In this document: positions 35,988 through 44,451 of the stretch, piece by piece
How positions within the stretch are numbered: the stretch's first letter is position 1
How the letters are laid out: each line of letters begins with the position of its first letter
From: an uncultured Lacinutrix sp.
GTDB taxonomy: Bacteria; Bacteroidota; Bacteroidia; Flavobacteriales; Flavobacteriaceae
Assembly (NCBI RefSeq): GCF_947500325.1
Contig: NZ_CANMRQ010000001.1
Span: forward strand, 64,001 to 128,000
Direction of reading: 5' to 3'
DNA: 64,000 nt
Position numbers and translations under genes: made by a program
Notes under the pieces: model-generated
What the model was told of the DNA's origin: nothing
What the model saw: only the letters and a program-made list of their open reading frames with translations
The model's database searches: none

Positions 35988-36546
35988 TTAAAAGTCTTTC
36001 AACCACTATAGGAAAATGTTTCATTTCTAATTCATGAATCTTAGCAGCAACATCTTCAGCAGAATCTGAAGGTTTTACCTCACATTTGGCTTGAAAAATG
36101 ATAGCGCCTTCATCATAATGTTCATTTACATAATGAATAGTAATACCCGTTTCAGTTTCTTTATTATTTACTACTGCCTTATGAACATGCATTCCATACA
36201 TGCCTTTTCCACCAAATTTTGGTAATAGAGCAGGATGTACATTTATAACTTTATTTGGGAAATGTTTAAGAATGTTTTCCGGAAATTTCCATAGAAAACC
36301 AGCTAGAACAATTATGTCTGGATTAGTACTCTTTAAAATATTAAGCACATCTTCTGTTTCAGTAAAAGCTATTTTATTAAATGATAATGCGCTAATTCTT
36401 AGCTTTTTACACCTATCCAAAACTTTGGCATGCGGATTGTTAGTAAGAACTTGAATAACAGACGCATTGTCCCTATTTTGAAAAAACTTAATTAAATTTT
36501 CAGCATTACTTCCGCTTCCGGACGCAAAAATTACTACACGTTTCAT
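35980..36546 (-). CDS. purN: Phosphoribosylglycinamide formyltransferase
   Basis: Third step of purine synthesis: formyl transfer from 10-formyltetrahydrofolate to GAR. 188 residues. N-terminal FASGSGSNAENLIKFF binds phosphate; Asn-His-Asp catalysis is visible in INVHPALLP (Asn and His) and the conserved HYVNEHYDEGAII (late Asp). The gene is divergent from acpP, and the 181-bp space between contains the acpP promoter. It overlaps rnhA, which is unrelated in function. Confidence 0.93.
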   Translation of the reverse strand: MKRVVIFASGSGSNAENLIKFFQNRDNASVIQVLTNNPHAKVLDRCKKLRISALSFNKIAFTETEDVLNILKSTNPDIIVLAGFLWKFPENILKHFPNKVINVHPALLPKFGGKGMYGMHVHKAVVNNKETETGITIHYVNEHYDEGAIIFQAKCEVKPSDSAEDVAAKIHELEMKHFPIVVERLLNE

Positions 36547-36688
36547 TTTCTAGTTTCAATGTTAAATCTTCAAACAAAAAAAAGAATAATTATTAACAAT
36601 TATAGGCTAAAACACAATTTCTTGAATAGAAATTATTAAATTACAATCACATTTTTTCTGTAAAGGTGTGTTTTAAAATAAAGTTTTT

Positions 36689-36696
36689 TATTTTTG
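36689..36696 (+). promoter_or_regulatory. -7 box of acpP-fabF-rnc
   Basis: TATTTTTG, exact TAnnTTTG, with TGTG 19 bases upstream in place of TTTG. Predicted leader about 26 bases. Confidence 0.6.
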
Positions 36697-36727
36697 CCTC
36701 TTAATTAAAACTAAAAAAATTAAAATT

Positions 36728-36961
36728 ATGTCAGACATTGCATCAAGAGTAAAAGCGATAATCGTAGACAAATTAGGTGTTGATGAGAACGAAGTTGTAA
36801 CTGAAGCTAGCTTCACTAACGATTTAGGAGCAGATTCATTAGACACTGTTGAATTAATTATGGAATTCGAAAAAGAATTCGATATTCAAATTCCAGACGA
36901 TCAAGCTGAAAACATTGCAACAGTTGGTCAAGCTGTATCATACATTGAAGCTGCAAAATAA
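36728..36961 (+). CDS. acpP: Acyl carrier protein
   Basis: 77 residues, acidic, four-helix. The phosphopantetheine attachment serine is Ser37 in [12 protein letters not shown], and the rest follows E. coli AcpP. It carries growing acyl chains for FabF (next gene), FabH (50 kb) and the other fatty-acid enzymes. The acpP-fabF-rnc order is a standard bacterial arrangement. The codons are noticeably better than the surroundings in GC terms (more GAC and GTT), consistent with high expression. Confidence 0.97.
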   Translation: MSDIASRVKAIIVDKLGVDENEVVTEASFTNDLGADSLDTVELIMEFEKEFDIQIPDDQAENIATVGQAVSYIEAAK

Positions 36962-36973
36962 GCACTAATATTT

Positions 36974-38224
36974 ATGGAACTTAAGCGAGTTGTAGTTACA
37001 GGCCTAGGCGCTCTTACACCAATAGGGAATACCAAAGAAGAATACTGGAATGCTCTAATAAAAGGTAAAAGCGGTGCTGCGCCTATTACATATTTTGATA
37101 CTGAAAAGTTTAAAACAAAATTCGCTTGTGAGTTAAAAAACTTTGACGTGAACGATTTCATACATAGGAAAGAGTCACGTAGAATGGACAGGTTTACGCA
37201 GTACGCAATGGTCGCATCTGATGAGGCTATTGCGGATGCTAACCTAAATTTAGATACCGTTAACAAACTTAGAGTTGGCGTTATTTGGGGAGCAGGAATT
37301 GGTGGTTTAGAAACATTCCAGAACGAAGTATTAAACTTTGCTGATGGAGACGGAAGTCCAAGGTTTAACCCTTTCTTTATCCCTAAAATGATTGCAGATA
37401 TAGCACCAGGAAACATATCTATTAAAAATGGATTTATGGGGCCTAATTATACTACAGTATCTGCTTGTGCATCATCTGCTAATGCGATGATTGATGCTTT
37501 AAACTATATTCGTTTAGGTCATTGTGATGTTATTGTTACTGGTGGAAGTGAAGCTGCAGTAACTATTGCAGGAATGGGTGGGTTTAATGCCATGCACGCT
37601 TTATCTACTAGAAATGATAGTCCTGAAACAGCTTCAAGACCTTTTGACTCTACAAGAGATGGTTTTGTTTTAGGAGAAGGAGCAGGAGCAATTATTCTAG
37701 AAGAATATGAGCATGCTAAAGCAAGAGGTGCTAAAATATATGCAGAAGTTGTTGGTGGTGGTTTATCTAGTGATGCTCACCATATGACAGCTCCACATCC
37801 AGAAGGAATAGGTGTTATAGCAGTAATGAAAAACTGTTTAGAAAATGCTGGATTAAAACCTGAAGATGTAGATCATATTAACACACACGGTACATCAACG
37901 CCTTTAGGCGATGTTGCTGAGTTAAAAGCTATAACAGAAGTTTTTGGAGATCACGCAAAAAACATCAATATAAATTCTACTAAATCAATGACTGGTCACT
38001 TGTTAGGTGCTGCTGGAGCAATTGAATCTATTGCCTCTATTTTAGCAATGGAACACGGTATGATTCCACCTACAATTAATCATGAAAATATTGATGAGAA
38101 TATAGATCCTAATTTAAACTTAACACTAAACACGCCTCAAAAACGCGATATAAAAGTCGCAATGAGTAATACTTTTGGCTTTGGTGGACATAATGCTTGT
38201 GTATTATTTAAAAAATTAGACTAA
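36974..38224 (+). CDS. fabF: Beta-ketoacyl-ACP synthase II
   Basis: Elongates acyl-ACP by condensing malonyl-ACP; cytosolic. 416 residues. Active-site triad: Cys165 (TVSACASSANAM), a His in DHINTHGTSTPLGD, and a second in KSMTGHLLGAAGAIE. The gene is 12 bases after acpP and 7 bases before rnc. It also defines membrane fluidity, since FabF handles unsaturated chain elongation at low temperature in other bacteria (known of the family, not shown here). Confidence 0.96.
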   Translation: MELKRVVVTGLGALTPIGNTKEEYWNALIKGKSGAAPITYFDTEKFKTKFACELKNFDVNDFIHRKESRRMDRFTQYAMVASDEAIADANLNLDTVNKLRVGVIWGAGIGGLETFQNEVLNFADGDGSPRFNPFFIPKMIADIAPGNISIKNGFMGPNYTTVSACASSANAMIDALNYIRLGHCDVIVTGGSEAAVTIAGMGGFNAMHALSTRNDSPETASRPFDSTRDGFVLGEGAGAIILEEYEHAKARGAKIYAEVVGGGLSSDAHHMTAPHPEGIGVIAVMKNCLENAGLKPEDVDHINTHGTSTPLGDVAELKAITEVFGDHAKNININSTKSMTGHLLGAAGAIESIASILAMEHGMIPPTINHENIDENIDPNLNLTLNTPQKRDIKVAMSNTFGFGGHNACVLFKKLD

Positions 38225-38231
38225 ACCTCGA

Positions 38232-38975
38232 ATGAAACGCATTCGAAACATATTCAACTCCCGTAAAAAAGAAAACGGGGTTTTTTTTACTACCATTTCA
38301 GAAATAATAGGCTATAAACCTAAAACAGTTAAGCATTTTAAAACTGCTTTCACACATCGTTCAATGAACATTAAAAACAGTAATGGTCATGTTGTTAATT
38401 ATGAACGTTTAGAGTTTTTAGGTGATGCTATGTTAAGTGCTGTAATTGCTCATCATTTGTACGAAGAAGTCCCTAGTGGTGATGAAGGTTACTTAACTAA
38501 AATGCGTTCTAAAGTGGTAAGTAGAGAGCATTTAAATGAACTAGGAAAAGATCTTCAATTAATTAAATTAGTAGAAAGTAAAATACCTAAAGGTCAATTT
38601 GGAGATAATATTCATGGTAATTTATTTGAATCTTTAGTTGGTGCTATTTATTTAGATGGAGGTTATAAAGCCTGTGAAAAATTCATTTACAAGCGGGTTA
38701 TTATTCCTTTTGTAGATATCGCTCAATTAGAAGGTAAAGTTATAAGTTATAAAAGCTTGCTAATAGAATGGTGCCAAAAAGAAAAGAAAACTTTCGACTA
38801 TAATGTTTATGAAGATACTGGTAATGATAATATTCGTCATTTTTCAGTTAAACTTTCAATAGATCAAAAAATTGTAGCTAAAGGAAGAGCAACTTCAAAA
38901 AAGAAAGCAGAAGAAAAAGCATCTAAGCGCGCTTTTTTCGTTTTTCAAAATCAAATATCTAAAGCTTTTTTATAA
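38232..38975 (+). CDS. rnc: Ribonuclease III
   Basis: Cleaves double-stranded RNA in rRNA maturation and mRNA control. 247 residues. The RNase III signature YERLEFLGDAML carries the catalytic acidic residues; the second Glu is in GNLFESLVGAIYLDGG. The double-stranded RNA-binding domain occupies about 175-240 (SYKSLLIEWCQ and the AKGRATSKKKAEEKAS end). It forms an operon with acpP and fabF, a conserved order in many bacteria. Confidence 0.95.
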   Translation: MKRIRNIFNSRKKENGVFFTTISEIIGYKPKTVKHFKTAFTHRSMNIKNSNGHVVNYERLEFLGDAMLSAVIAHHLYEEVPSGDEGYLTKMRSKVVSREHLNELGKDLQLIKLVESKIPKGQFGDNIHGNLFESLVGAIYLDGGYKACEKFIYKRVIIPFVDIAQLEGKVISYKSLLIEWCQKEKKTFDYNVYEDTGNDNIRHFSVKLSIDQKIVAKGRATSKKKAEEKASKRAFFVFQNQISKAFL

Positions 38976-39088
38976 GCTTGAATTTTCGTTTTCGTTTTCT
39001 AAAGAAAACCTTTTCTAACTATAACGATTTCGTATTAATTTATTCTTAAGATTACCCCAAATTAGCTGTTTTCGTCCATATTAAATAC

Positions 39089-39096
39089 TATATTTA
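39089..39096 (+). promoter_or_regulatory. Near-consensus -7 box before the IPExxxVDY gene
   Basis: TATATTTA differs from TAnnTTTG by the last base. Predicted start about 39102, upstream of the ATG at 39117, with no good -33 element. Confidence 0.35.
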
Positions 39097-39116
39097 CAAT
39101 TAATTCTGTTGTGAAC

Positions 39117-39608
39117 ATGGCAATTAAAAAACTCGTTTTAGATGATTTTTTTGAAGAAGAAGACTTCTCGCTTATTGGAATTCATTGCACTATTGAAGAT
39201 TATCGCTTAGCTTTTTTACTTAATAAAGTTTTAGATATTAAACTTTCTAGGCAAGACAGTGATATCGATAACAACAATCGAAAAACAACTTTTTCTTTAT
39301 TTGAATGGGAAGATAGCGCACAGTTTAAAACATGGAATTTAGTATCTAATACTTGCAAAGTATTATCTAACCAGATAAACGAAAACAGTTTAGATTCTCT
39401 TTTTAGTTTTAATGAAACGATAACTAAAATTCATCATTTAGTTCCTGAGTATAGTAAAGCTAATTATCTACTTAAAATTAATAATGCGCTTAATAAAAAA
39501 AAAGAAAAGCTCATTTTAAACAAAATACTAAACATAGATCAAGTCATTACGGCATATAGTATTGCAACAAATGAACTAAAATCTAAAGACCAATTAATAT
39601 TTAACTAA
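39117..39608 (+). CDS. IPExxxVDY-family protein
   Basis: 163 residues from the ATG at 39117; an in-frame GTG at 39111 adds two residues, but the ATG is preferred. I recognise the family by the N-terminal KLVLDDFFEEEDFSLIGIH and the region LAFLLNKVLDIKL. The eponymous IPExxxVDY motif reads VPEYSKANY here, so the closing Val-Asp is Ala-Asn. Soluble, function unknown. The gene ends on the first base of the pyk start codon, a conserved linkage with pyruvate kinase that suggests a role in regulating it or in co-expression only. Confidence 0.75.
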   Translation: MAIKKLVLDDFFEEEDFSLIGIHCTIEDYRLAFLLNKVLDIKLSRQDSDIDNNNRKTTFSLFEWEDSAQFKTWNLVSNTCKVLSNQINENSLDSLFSFNETITKIHHLVPEYSKANYLLKINNALNKKKEKLILNKILNIDQVITAYSIATNELKSKDQLIFN

Positions 39609-41035
39609 TGTTAAAAAGAAAAAAAACCAAAATTGTAGCGACCTTAGGTCCTGCAACTAGTAGCAAAGAAGTGCTTAAAGGCATGCTTGACGAAGGTGCT
39701 AATGTATTTAGAATTAATTTTTCTCATGCAGAATACGAAGATGTAAAAGAGCGTGTACAAATGATTCGTGAACTTAATGACGAATTTGGTTATAATGCTT
39801 CAATTCTTGCCGATTTACAAGGACCTAAACTACGTGTAGGTGTTATGAAAGGGGAAGTTATTGTAAACCCAGGAGATGAAATTATTTTTGCAACTGGAGA
39901 ACGTTTTGAAGGCACAAAAAAACGCGTCTATATGACCTATGATAATTTTCCTCAAGATGCAAAAAAAGGAGAACGCATTCTTTTAGATGATGGAAAATTA
40001 ATATTTGAGGTTATTTCTACAGATAAGAAAAGTGAAGTAAAAGCAAAAGTTATTCAAGGCGGACCTTTAAAATCTAAAAAAGGGGTAAATCTTCCAAATA
40101 CAAATATTTCTCAGCCAGCTTTAACAGAAAAAGATATTGAAGATGCTAAATTTGCTTGTGAATTAAAAGTCGATTGGTTAGCATTATCTTTTGTACGTCA
40201 CGCTGAAGATTTAATGGTACTTCAAGAACTTATTAAAGAATATAGTGATCACAAAATTCCAATTATTGCTAAAATTGAAAAACCTGAAGGCGTTGCTAAT
40301 ATCGATAAGATTGTTGCATACTGTGATGGTTTAATGGTAGCAAGAGGTGACTTAGGGGTAGAAATACCAGCTGAAGAAGTTCCATTAGTACAAAAGCAAT
40401 TAGTATTACGCGCCAAACGTGCAAGAATTCCAGTAATTATTGCTACACAAATGATGGAAACTATGATTGATAGTCTTACACCTACTCGAGCAGAAGTTAA
40501 TGATGTTGCCAATTCTGTAATGGATGGTGCAGATGCAGTAATGTTATCTGGAGAAACTAGTGTAGGTAAATATCCCGTACAGGTTATTAAGCAAATGGCA
40601 AACATTATTCGTAGTGTTGAAGATAGTGACCTAATTCATGTCCCGGAAGCTCCACCACATATACGTACTAAACGCTACATTACAAAATCGATTTGTTATC
40701 ACGCTGCACATATGGCGAACGAAATTGATGCTAAAGGAATTTCAACACTAACAAATAGTGGTTATACAGCATTTCAAATTTCTGCATGGAGACCAAGCGC
40801 TCATATATTAGTATTTACATCTAATAAACGAATTCTAACACAACTAAACTTACTTTGGGGAGTTAAAGCATTCTTTTACGACAAATTTGTAAGTACAGAT
40901 GAAACTATAGAAGACGTTAATAAAATGGCTCAAGAAATGGGTTATCTAGAAAAAGGAGATATGCTAGTAAGTCTTGCTGCAATGCCTATTCAAGAAAAAG
41001 GAATGGTTAATACATTACGAGTTACTGAGATATAA
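39608..41035 (+). CDS. pyk: Pyruvate kinase
   Basis: Last step of glycolysis: phosphoenolpyruvate and ADP to pyruvate and ATP. 475 residues. Domain A opens with KIVATLGPATSSKEVLKGM; the substrate-binding PKLRVG and the catalytic KIEKPEGV follow, then MVARGDLGVEIP and the potassium-site region. C-terminal domain CNxxxTSGxT equivalent is STLTNSGYTAFQISAWRP. It shares one base with the IPExxxVDY gene upstream and is followed by its own terminator. Confidence 0.96.
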   Translation: MLKRKKTKIVATLGPATSSKEVLKGMLDEGANVFRINFSHAEYEDVKERVQMIRELNDEFGYNASILADLQGPKLRVGVMKGEVIVNPGDEIIFATGERFEGTKKRVYMTYDNFPQDAKKGERILLDDGKLIFEVISTDKKSEVKAKVIQGGPLKSKKGVNLPNTNISQPALTEKDIEDAKFACELKVDWLALSFVRHAEDLMVLQELIKEYSDHKIPIIAKIEKPEGVANIDKIVAYCDGLMVARGDLGVEIPAEEVPLVQKQLVLRAKRARIPVIIATQMMETMIDSLTPTRAEVNDVANSVMDGADAVMLSGETSVGKYPVQVIKQMANIIRSVEDSDLIHVPEAPPHIRTKRYITKSICYHAAHMANEIDAKGISTLTNSGYTAFQISAWRPSAHILVFTSNKRILTQLNLLWGVKAFFYDKFVSTDETIEDVNKMAQEMGYLEKGDMLVSLAAMPIQEKGMVNTLRVTEI

Positions 41036-41047
41036 ATAGAAAATAAT

Positions 41048-41081
41048 AAAAAAGTCTGCTATTTAAATAGCTGGCTTTTTT
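41048..41081 (+). terminator. Terminator between pyk and dinB (bidirectional)
   Basis: GCTATTT/AAATAGC stem extended by a mismatch and closing A/T pairs, ending in a run of T on both strands. It serves both convergent genes. Confidence 0.7.
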
Positions 41082-41082
41082 A

Positions 41083-42183
41083 TTAAAATTTAAATTGTAA
41101 TTGTACGCTTATACTTTTTTTATCGACCTTTTTAGTCGTTTTTTCAGTATTTAAATTAGATAAAGAAATACCCAATAATCGTACAGAATTATTTAGCTTT
41201 TCTTGATACAATAAATCTTTAGCTGTTTCTAAAATAATATCCTTATCACTTATAAAATAAGGTAAAGTTTTACTTCTTGTCTGTAATGTGAAATCACTAT
41301 ATTTTATTTTAAGCGTTACTGTTTTACCTGCTACTTTGCTCTTAGCTAATCTACGAGAAACTTCGTCTGCAATATGCCGTAATTTTTCAAGCATAAAAAT
41401 CTCTGATGACAAGTTTTCATTAAACGTGCGTTCTGCTGCTAAACTTTTTCTTACACGATTTGGTTTTACTTCGCTATTTTGTATGCCTCTAACAATATAA
41501 TAATAGTACTTACCAGATTTTCCAAAGTTTCCTTCTAGGAATTCTAATGTTTTTGACTTTAAATCAATACCAGTAAAAATACCTTTTTGATACATTTTTT
41601 CGGCTGTGACTTTGCCAATACCATAAAATTTTCTAATATCTAATTGTTCTAAAAACTCTAAAACCTCTTCTGGATTTACTGTTTTTTGACCATTTGGTTT
41701 ATTATAATCGCTGGCTACTTTAGCTATAAATTTATTTATTGAAATACCCGCAGATGCCGTCAATCCTACTTCATTAAAAATGCGTGCTCTAATTTCTTCA
41801 GCTATAAGCGAAGCACTAGGGTTTCCTTTCTTATTTTCTGTTACATCCAAATATGCCTCGTCTAATGATAATGGTTCGACTAAATCGGTGTAATCATGAA
41901 AAATAGCTCTAACCTTCTTCGAAATTTCATTATAACGCTCAAACCTTGGACGTACGAATAGTAACTCTGGACACAAACGTCTTGCTTTAACTCCACTCAT
42001 AGCACTTCTTACACCAAACTTACGTGCTTCATAACTAGCTGCACTAACAACTCCTCTTGTTCCACTACCGCCAACAGCTAAAGGTTTACCTTTAAGTTCT
42101 GGATTGTCCATTTGTTCAACAGAAGCATAAAAAGCGTCCATATCTACATGAATAATCTTTCTTGTTGGTAAATCGTTTTGCAT
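41083..42183 (-). CDS. dinB: DNA polymerase IV
   Basis: Y-family translesion polymerase. 366 residues. Palm catalytic motifs HVDMDAFYASVEQ (first Asp) and SLDEAYLDVT (Asp-Glu pair); the helix-hairpin-helix KFYGIGKVTAEKMY follows, and the little-finger domain covers about 240-340. The C-terminal tail ends in LQFKF, which resembles the QLxLF beta-clamp binding box in place and character, though weakly. A possible operator (AGACAT-N3-ATGTCT) lies just upstream. Confidence 0.94.
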   Translation of the reverse strand: MQNDLPTRKIIHVDMDAFYASVEQMDNPELKGKPLAVGGSGTRGVVSAASYEARKFGVRSAMSGVKARRLCPELLFVRPRFERYNEISKKVRAIFHDYTDLVEPLSLDEAYLDVTENKKGNPSASLIAEEIRARIFNEVGLTASAGISINKFIAKVASDYNKPNGQKTVNPEEVLEFLEQLDIRKFYGIGKVTAEKMYQKGIFTGIDLKSKTLEFLEGNFGKSGKYYYYIVRGIQNSEVKPNRVRKSLAAERTFNENLSSEIFMLEKLRHIADEVSRRLAKSKVAGKTVTLKIKYSDFTLQTRSKTLPYFISDKDIILETAKDLLYQEKLNNSVRLLGISLSNLNTEKTTKKVDKKSISVQLQFKF

Positions 42184-42194
42184 GCTGTAAATTT

Positions 42195-42209
42195 AGACAT
42201 TATATGTCT
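42195..42209. promoter_or_regulatory. Inverted repeat AGACAT-N3-ATGTCT upstream of dinB
   Basis: A 6-3-6 dyad 12 bases upstream of the dinB ATG and 60 bases upstream of the CYTH gene. It shares the GACAT-N3-ATGTC core with the porin dyad at 26055. It could be an operator for dinB or CYTH; no regulator is known to me for this core. Confidence 0.35.
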
Positions 42210-42269
42210 TTATTATAAAAGTTTTACGGTTAAACTAAAAGGCATATTGAACACTATGACACATAATTT

Positions 42270-42737
42270 ATGATTGAAATCGAGCGCAAATTCTTAGTAG
42301 ATTCTAATGACTTTAAATCTGAGGCGTTTAAAAATACACGAATAATTCAAGGTTTTTTAAGCACAGATAAAAAACGAACCGTTCGTATTAGGCTTAAAGG
42401 AAATATAGGCTATATAACTATTAAAGGCATTTCCTCTAAAAATGGTTTATCCCGTTTTGAATGGGAAAAAGAAATTTCTAAAACTGAAACAGAAGCACTT
42501 TTAAAACTTTGCAAAAAAGGAATGATAGACAAAGTACGTTATGAAGTTAAAGTAGGCAATCACACTTTTGAAATCGATGAGTTTTATGGAGACAATAAAG
42601 GTTTAGTTATAGCCGAAGTAGAACTAACTTCAGAAAATGAAAGTTTCTCAAAACCTAATTGGCTAGGGAAAGAAGTTACTGGAGATAATAAATATTATAA
42701 TTCACAATTAAGTAAAACACCATATAATAAATGGTAA
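42270..42737 (+). CDS. CYTH-domain phosphatase-like protein
   Basis: 155 residues. The CYTH signature EIERKFLVD is at the N-terminus, and positively charged beta strands RTVRIRLKG, YITIKGI and YEVKVGNHTFEIDEF line the tunnel. CYTH enzymes hydrolyse inorganic triphosphates (tripolyphosphatase) or, in other branches, make cAMP; the short single-domain form points to triphosphatase. It is likely cytosolic and divergent from dinB. Confidence 0.88.
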   Translation: MIEIERKFLVDSNDFKSEAFKNTRIIQGFLSTDKKRTVRIRLKGNIGYITIKGISSKNGLSRFEWEKEISKTETEALLKLCKKGMIDKVRYEVKVGNHTFEIDEFYGDNKGLVIAEVELTSENESFSKPNWLGKEVTGDNKYYNSQLSKTPYNKW

Positions 42738-42753
42738 ATAATTCTTTTAAATT

Positions 42754-43236
42754 ATGAAAAAAACACTTTTATTTTTATTGATTATACTTTCTGCATGCAA
42801 AACTGAAACCAAAGAAGTTCTTGTTGAAGAAGGTATTGTAAATCAACAAAGCTCAAAAAAAACACTTGAAGACTTAAAAACTAATCATTTTGAAGTTTTT
42901 GATTATGTTGACGAGAAAACAAAAGATACGGTAATTATGCAAAAATATTTTATTGCCTTCCTAAAATCTGGAGCCAATACAAGCCAAAACAAAGAAGAAA
43001 CTGAAAAATTACAAAAAGAACATTTAGCACATTTGGGAAAGATGTACGATTTAGGTTATGCAGATATTTCAGGTCCATTTGGTGATGATGGAGCTATACG
43101 AGGCATAACTATTTACAACGTCCCTACATTAAAAATGGCAGATAGTTTAGCTAATTCTGATCCTATGGTTAAAGCTGGAAGATTAGAAATAGAAATTCAT
43201 TCATGGTGGGCAGCAAAAGGTTATGGCTTAAGATAA
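42754..43236 (+). CDS. YCII-domain lipoprotein
   Basis: 160 residues. Lipobox LIILSAC puts Cys15 at the lipidation site. The C-terminal region from YFIAFLKSGANTSQN to the end reads as a YCII-related domain, with the conserved His in KEHLAHLGKMYDLG and the Asp-Gly of SGPFGDDGAIRG. YCII domains are small ferredoxin-like folds, mostly of unknown function and usually cytosolic; an exported lipoprotein copy is less common. It follows the CYTH gene by 16 bases. Confidence 0.78.
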   Translation: MKKTLLFLLIILSACKTETKEVLVEEGIVNQQSSKKTLEDLKTNHFEVFDYVDEKTKDTVIMQKYFIAFLKSGANTSQNKEETEKLQKEHLAHLGKMYDLGYADISGPFGDDGAIRGITIYNVPTLKMADSLANSDPMVKAGRLEIEIHSWWAAKGYGLR

Positions 43237-43280
43237 CCTGAAAGGCTATTGCTCTCGTTGTCTTTTTTGTAAAATTATAA

Positions 43281-44366
43281 TTAATTACCTGATACGTTTA
43301 TAGTCGATGTAGAGAAAAATTCTGACGTTATTTGTGATGACCATGTACCAGATTGACCACTAAAAGCATATAATGTATTTACATCACTATCAAACATAAT
43401 AAAGTTTCCATTAGAGCTCTGTATTGTTGATGTAGAGAAAAATTCTGACGTTATTTGTGACGACCAATTCCCTGTACTATTACTATATGCATAAAGTGTA
43501 TTTGTGTCACTATCGAATGCTAAATAATTATTATTTGATGTTTGTATTGTAGAAGTAGAAAAAAACTCTGAGGTAGTTTGTGTAGACCAAACACCAGTAT
43601 TTCCATTATAGGAATAAAGACTATTAAGATCGCTATCAAACATAATAAAGTTTCCATTTGATGTTTGTATTGTAGAGGCAGAAAAGAACTCTGAAGTTAT
43701 TTGAGATGACCAAGATCCTGTATTTCCATTAAAAGCATATAATGTATTTGCATCGCTATCTAACATAATAAAATTCCCTTTTGAAGCTTGTATTGTTGAC
43801 GAAGAGAAAAATTCTGTCACTATTTGTGTAGACCAAGTTCCTGTATTACCACTATATCCATATAGAGTATTAATATCACTATCTAACATAACAAAAGAGC
43901 TAGAAGAAATAACATTATTAATTGGGATTTGTATATCTGTTACACCATTAATATTTGCATCTAAAGCAGATGTGCTTTTAGCATATAATGCATATGGCAC
44001 GCTTAATAATTTATTAGCTCCAAAAATGGTATAATTTGTTCCTCCCATGGTATCTATTTCAGATTTAATATAAAAAGAATTACTTCCCCAATCTATAGCT
44101 GAAAAAACATCTGTAGTTGATCCAGCTCCAATATTTAAACTAAACAAACCATTATCATCTGTTGTTATTGAATGGGTTTCAGAATATACAACTGTTCCTG
44201 TCTCAGATCCTTGTAAAATACTAATTCGTATACTAATGGTTTCATTTTGTATTAATACATTAGACGAATTTTTAATAATAGCCTGGTAATTAAACATTTC
44301 TGGAACTTGAGAAAAAATAGTACTTGAAAACATAATAAATACTATACAAAGATATGTGTGTTTCAT
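43281..44366 (-). CDS. Exported protein with five 41-residue tandem repeats
   Basis: 361 residues. A signal peptide ends near TIFSQ. The N-terminal region (PEMFNYQAIIKNSSN, then ISIRISIL) is the beta-rich start common to Bacteroidota surface proteins with repetitive tails. From residue 157 to the C-terminus there are exactly five 41-residue units (DNA 43284-43898, 123 bp each); each contains a FDSD-NTLYA core and a WSSQITSEFFS block. The end is abrupt, with no T9SS or PG anchor domain visible. Function unknown; it may be a surface or matrix protein. Confidence 0.75.
   Translation of the reverse strand: MKHTYLCIVFIMFSSTIFSQVPEMFNYQAIIKNSSNVLIQNETISIRISILQGSETGTVVYSETHSITTDDNGLFSLNIGAGSTTDVFSAIDWGSNSFYIKSEIDTMGGTNYTIFGANKLLSVPYALYAKSTSALDANINGVTDIQIPINNVISSSSFVMLDSDINTLYGYSGNTGTWSTQIVTEFFSSSTIQASKGNFIMLDSDANTLYAFNGNTGSWSSQITSEFFSASTIQTSNGNFIMFDSDLNSLYSYNGNTGVWSTQTTSEFFSTSTIQTSNNNYLAFDSDTNTLYAYSNSTGNWSSQITSEFFSTSTIQSSNGNFIMFDSDVNTLYAFSGQSGTWSSQITSEFFSTSTINVSGN
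43284..43898 (-). repeat. Five tandem 123-bp coding repeats
   Basis: Exact multiple of 41 codons per unit, five units, no partial unit. Adjacent copies share most codons (for example the AGAGAAAAATTCTGACGTTATTTG-type block recurs in several copies), so gain or loss of units by slippage would keep the frame. Confidence 0.8.
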
Positions 44367-44402
44367 TTATAAGATTTTAATAAACAAAACTAAAGAATAA
44401 AA

Positions 44403-44431
44403 AAAAACACCACAGTAAATGTGGTGTTTTT
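44403..44431 (-). terminator. Terminator of the metalloprotease gene
   Basis: 12-bp stem AAAAACACCACA with loop GTAAA and a T run on the minus strand. It stands 20 bases beyond the stop codon. Confidence 0.85.
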
Positions 44432-44451
44432 ATAATAATAAAGTTAAAAAG

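Noticed and set aside
38976-39110. Terminator after rnc
   Set aside because: GTTTTCT-AA-AGAAAAC is a weak A/T hairpin with a two-base loop and no T run of note; not a convincing terminator.
43284-43898. CRISPR-like periodicity
   Set aside because: The period is 123 bp and exactly in frame with a protein of clear signal peptide; the copies are diverged, not identical.
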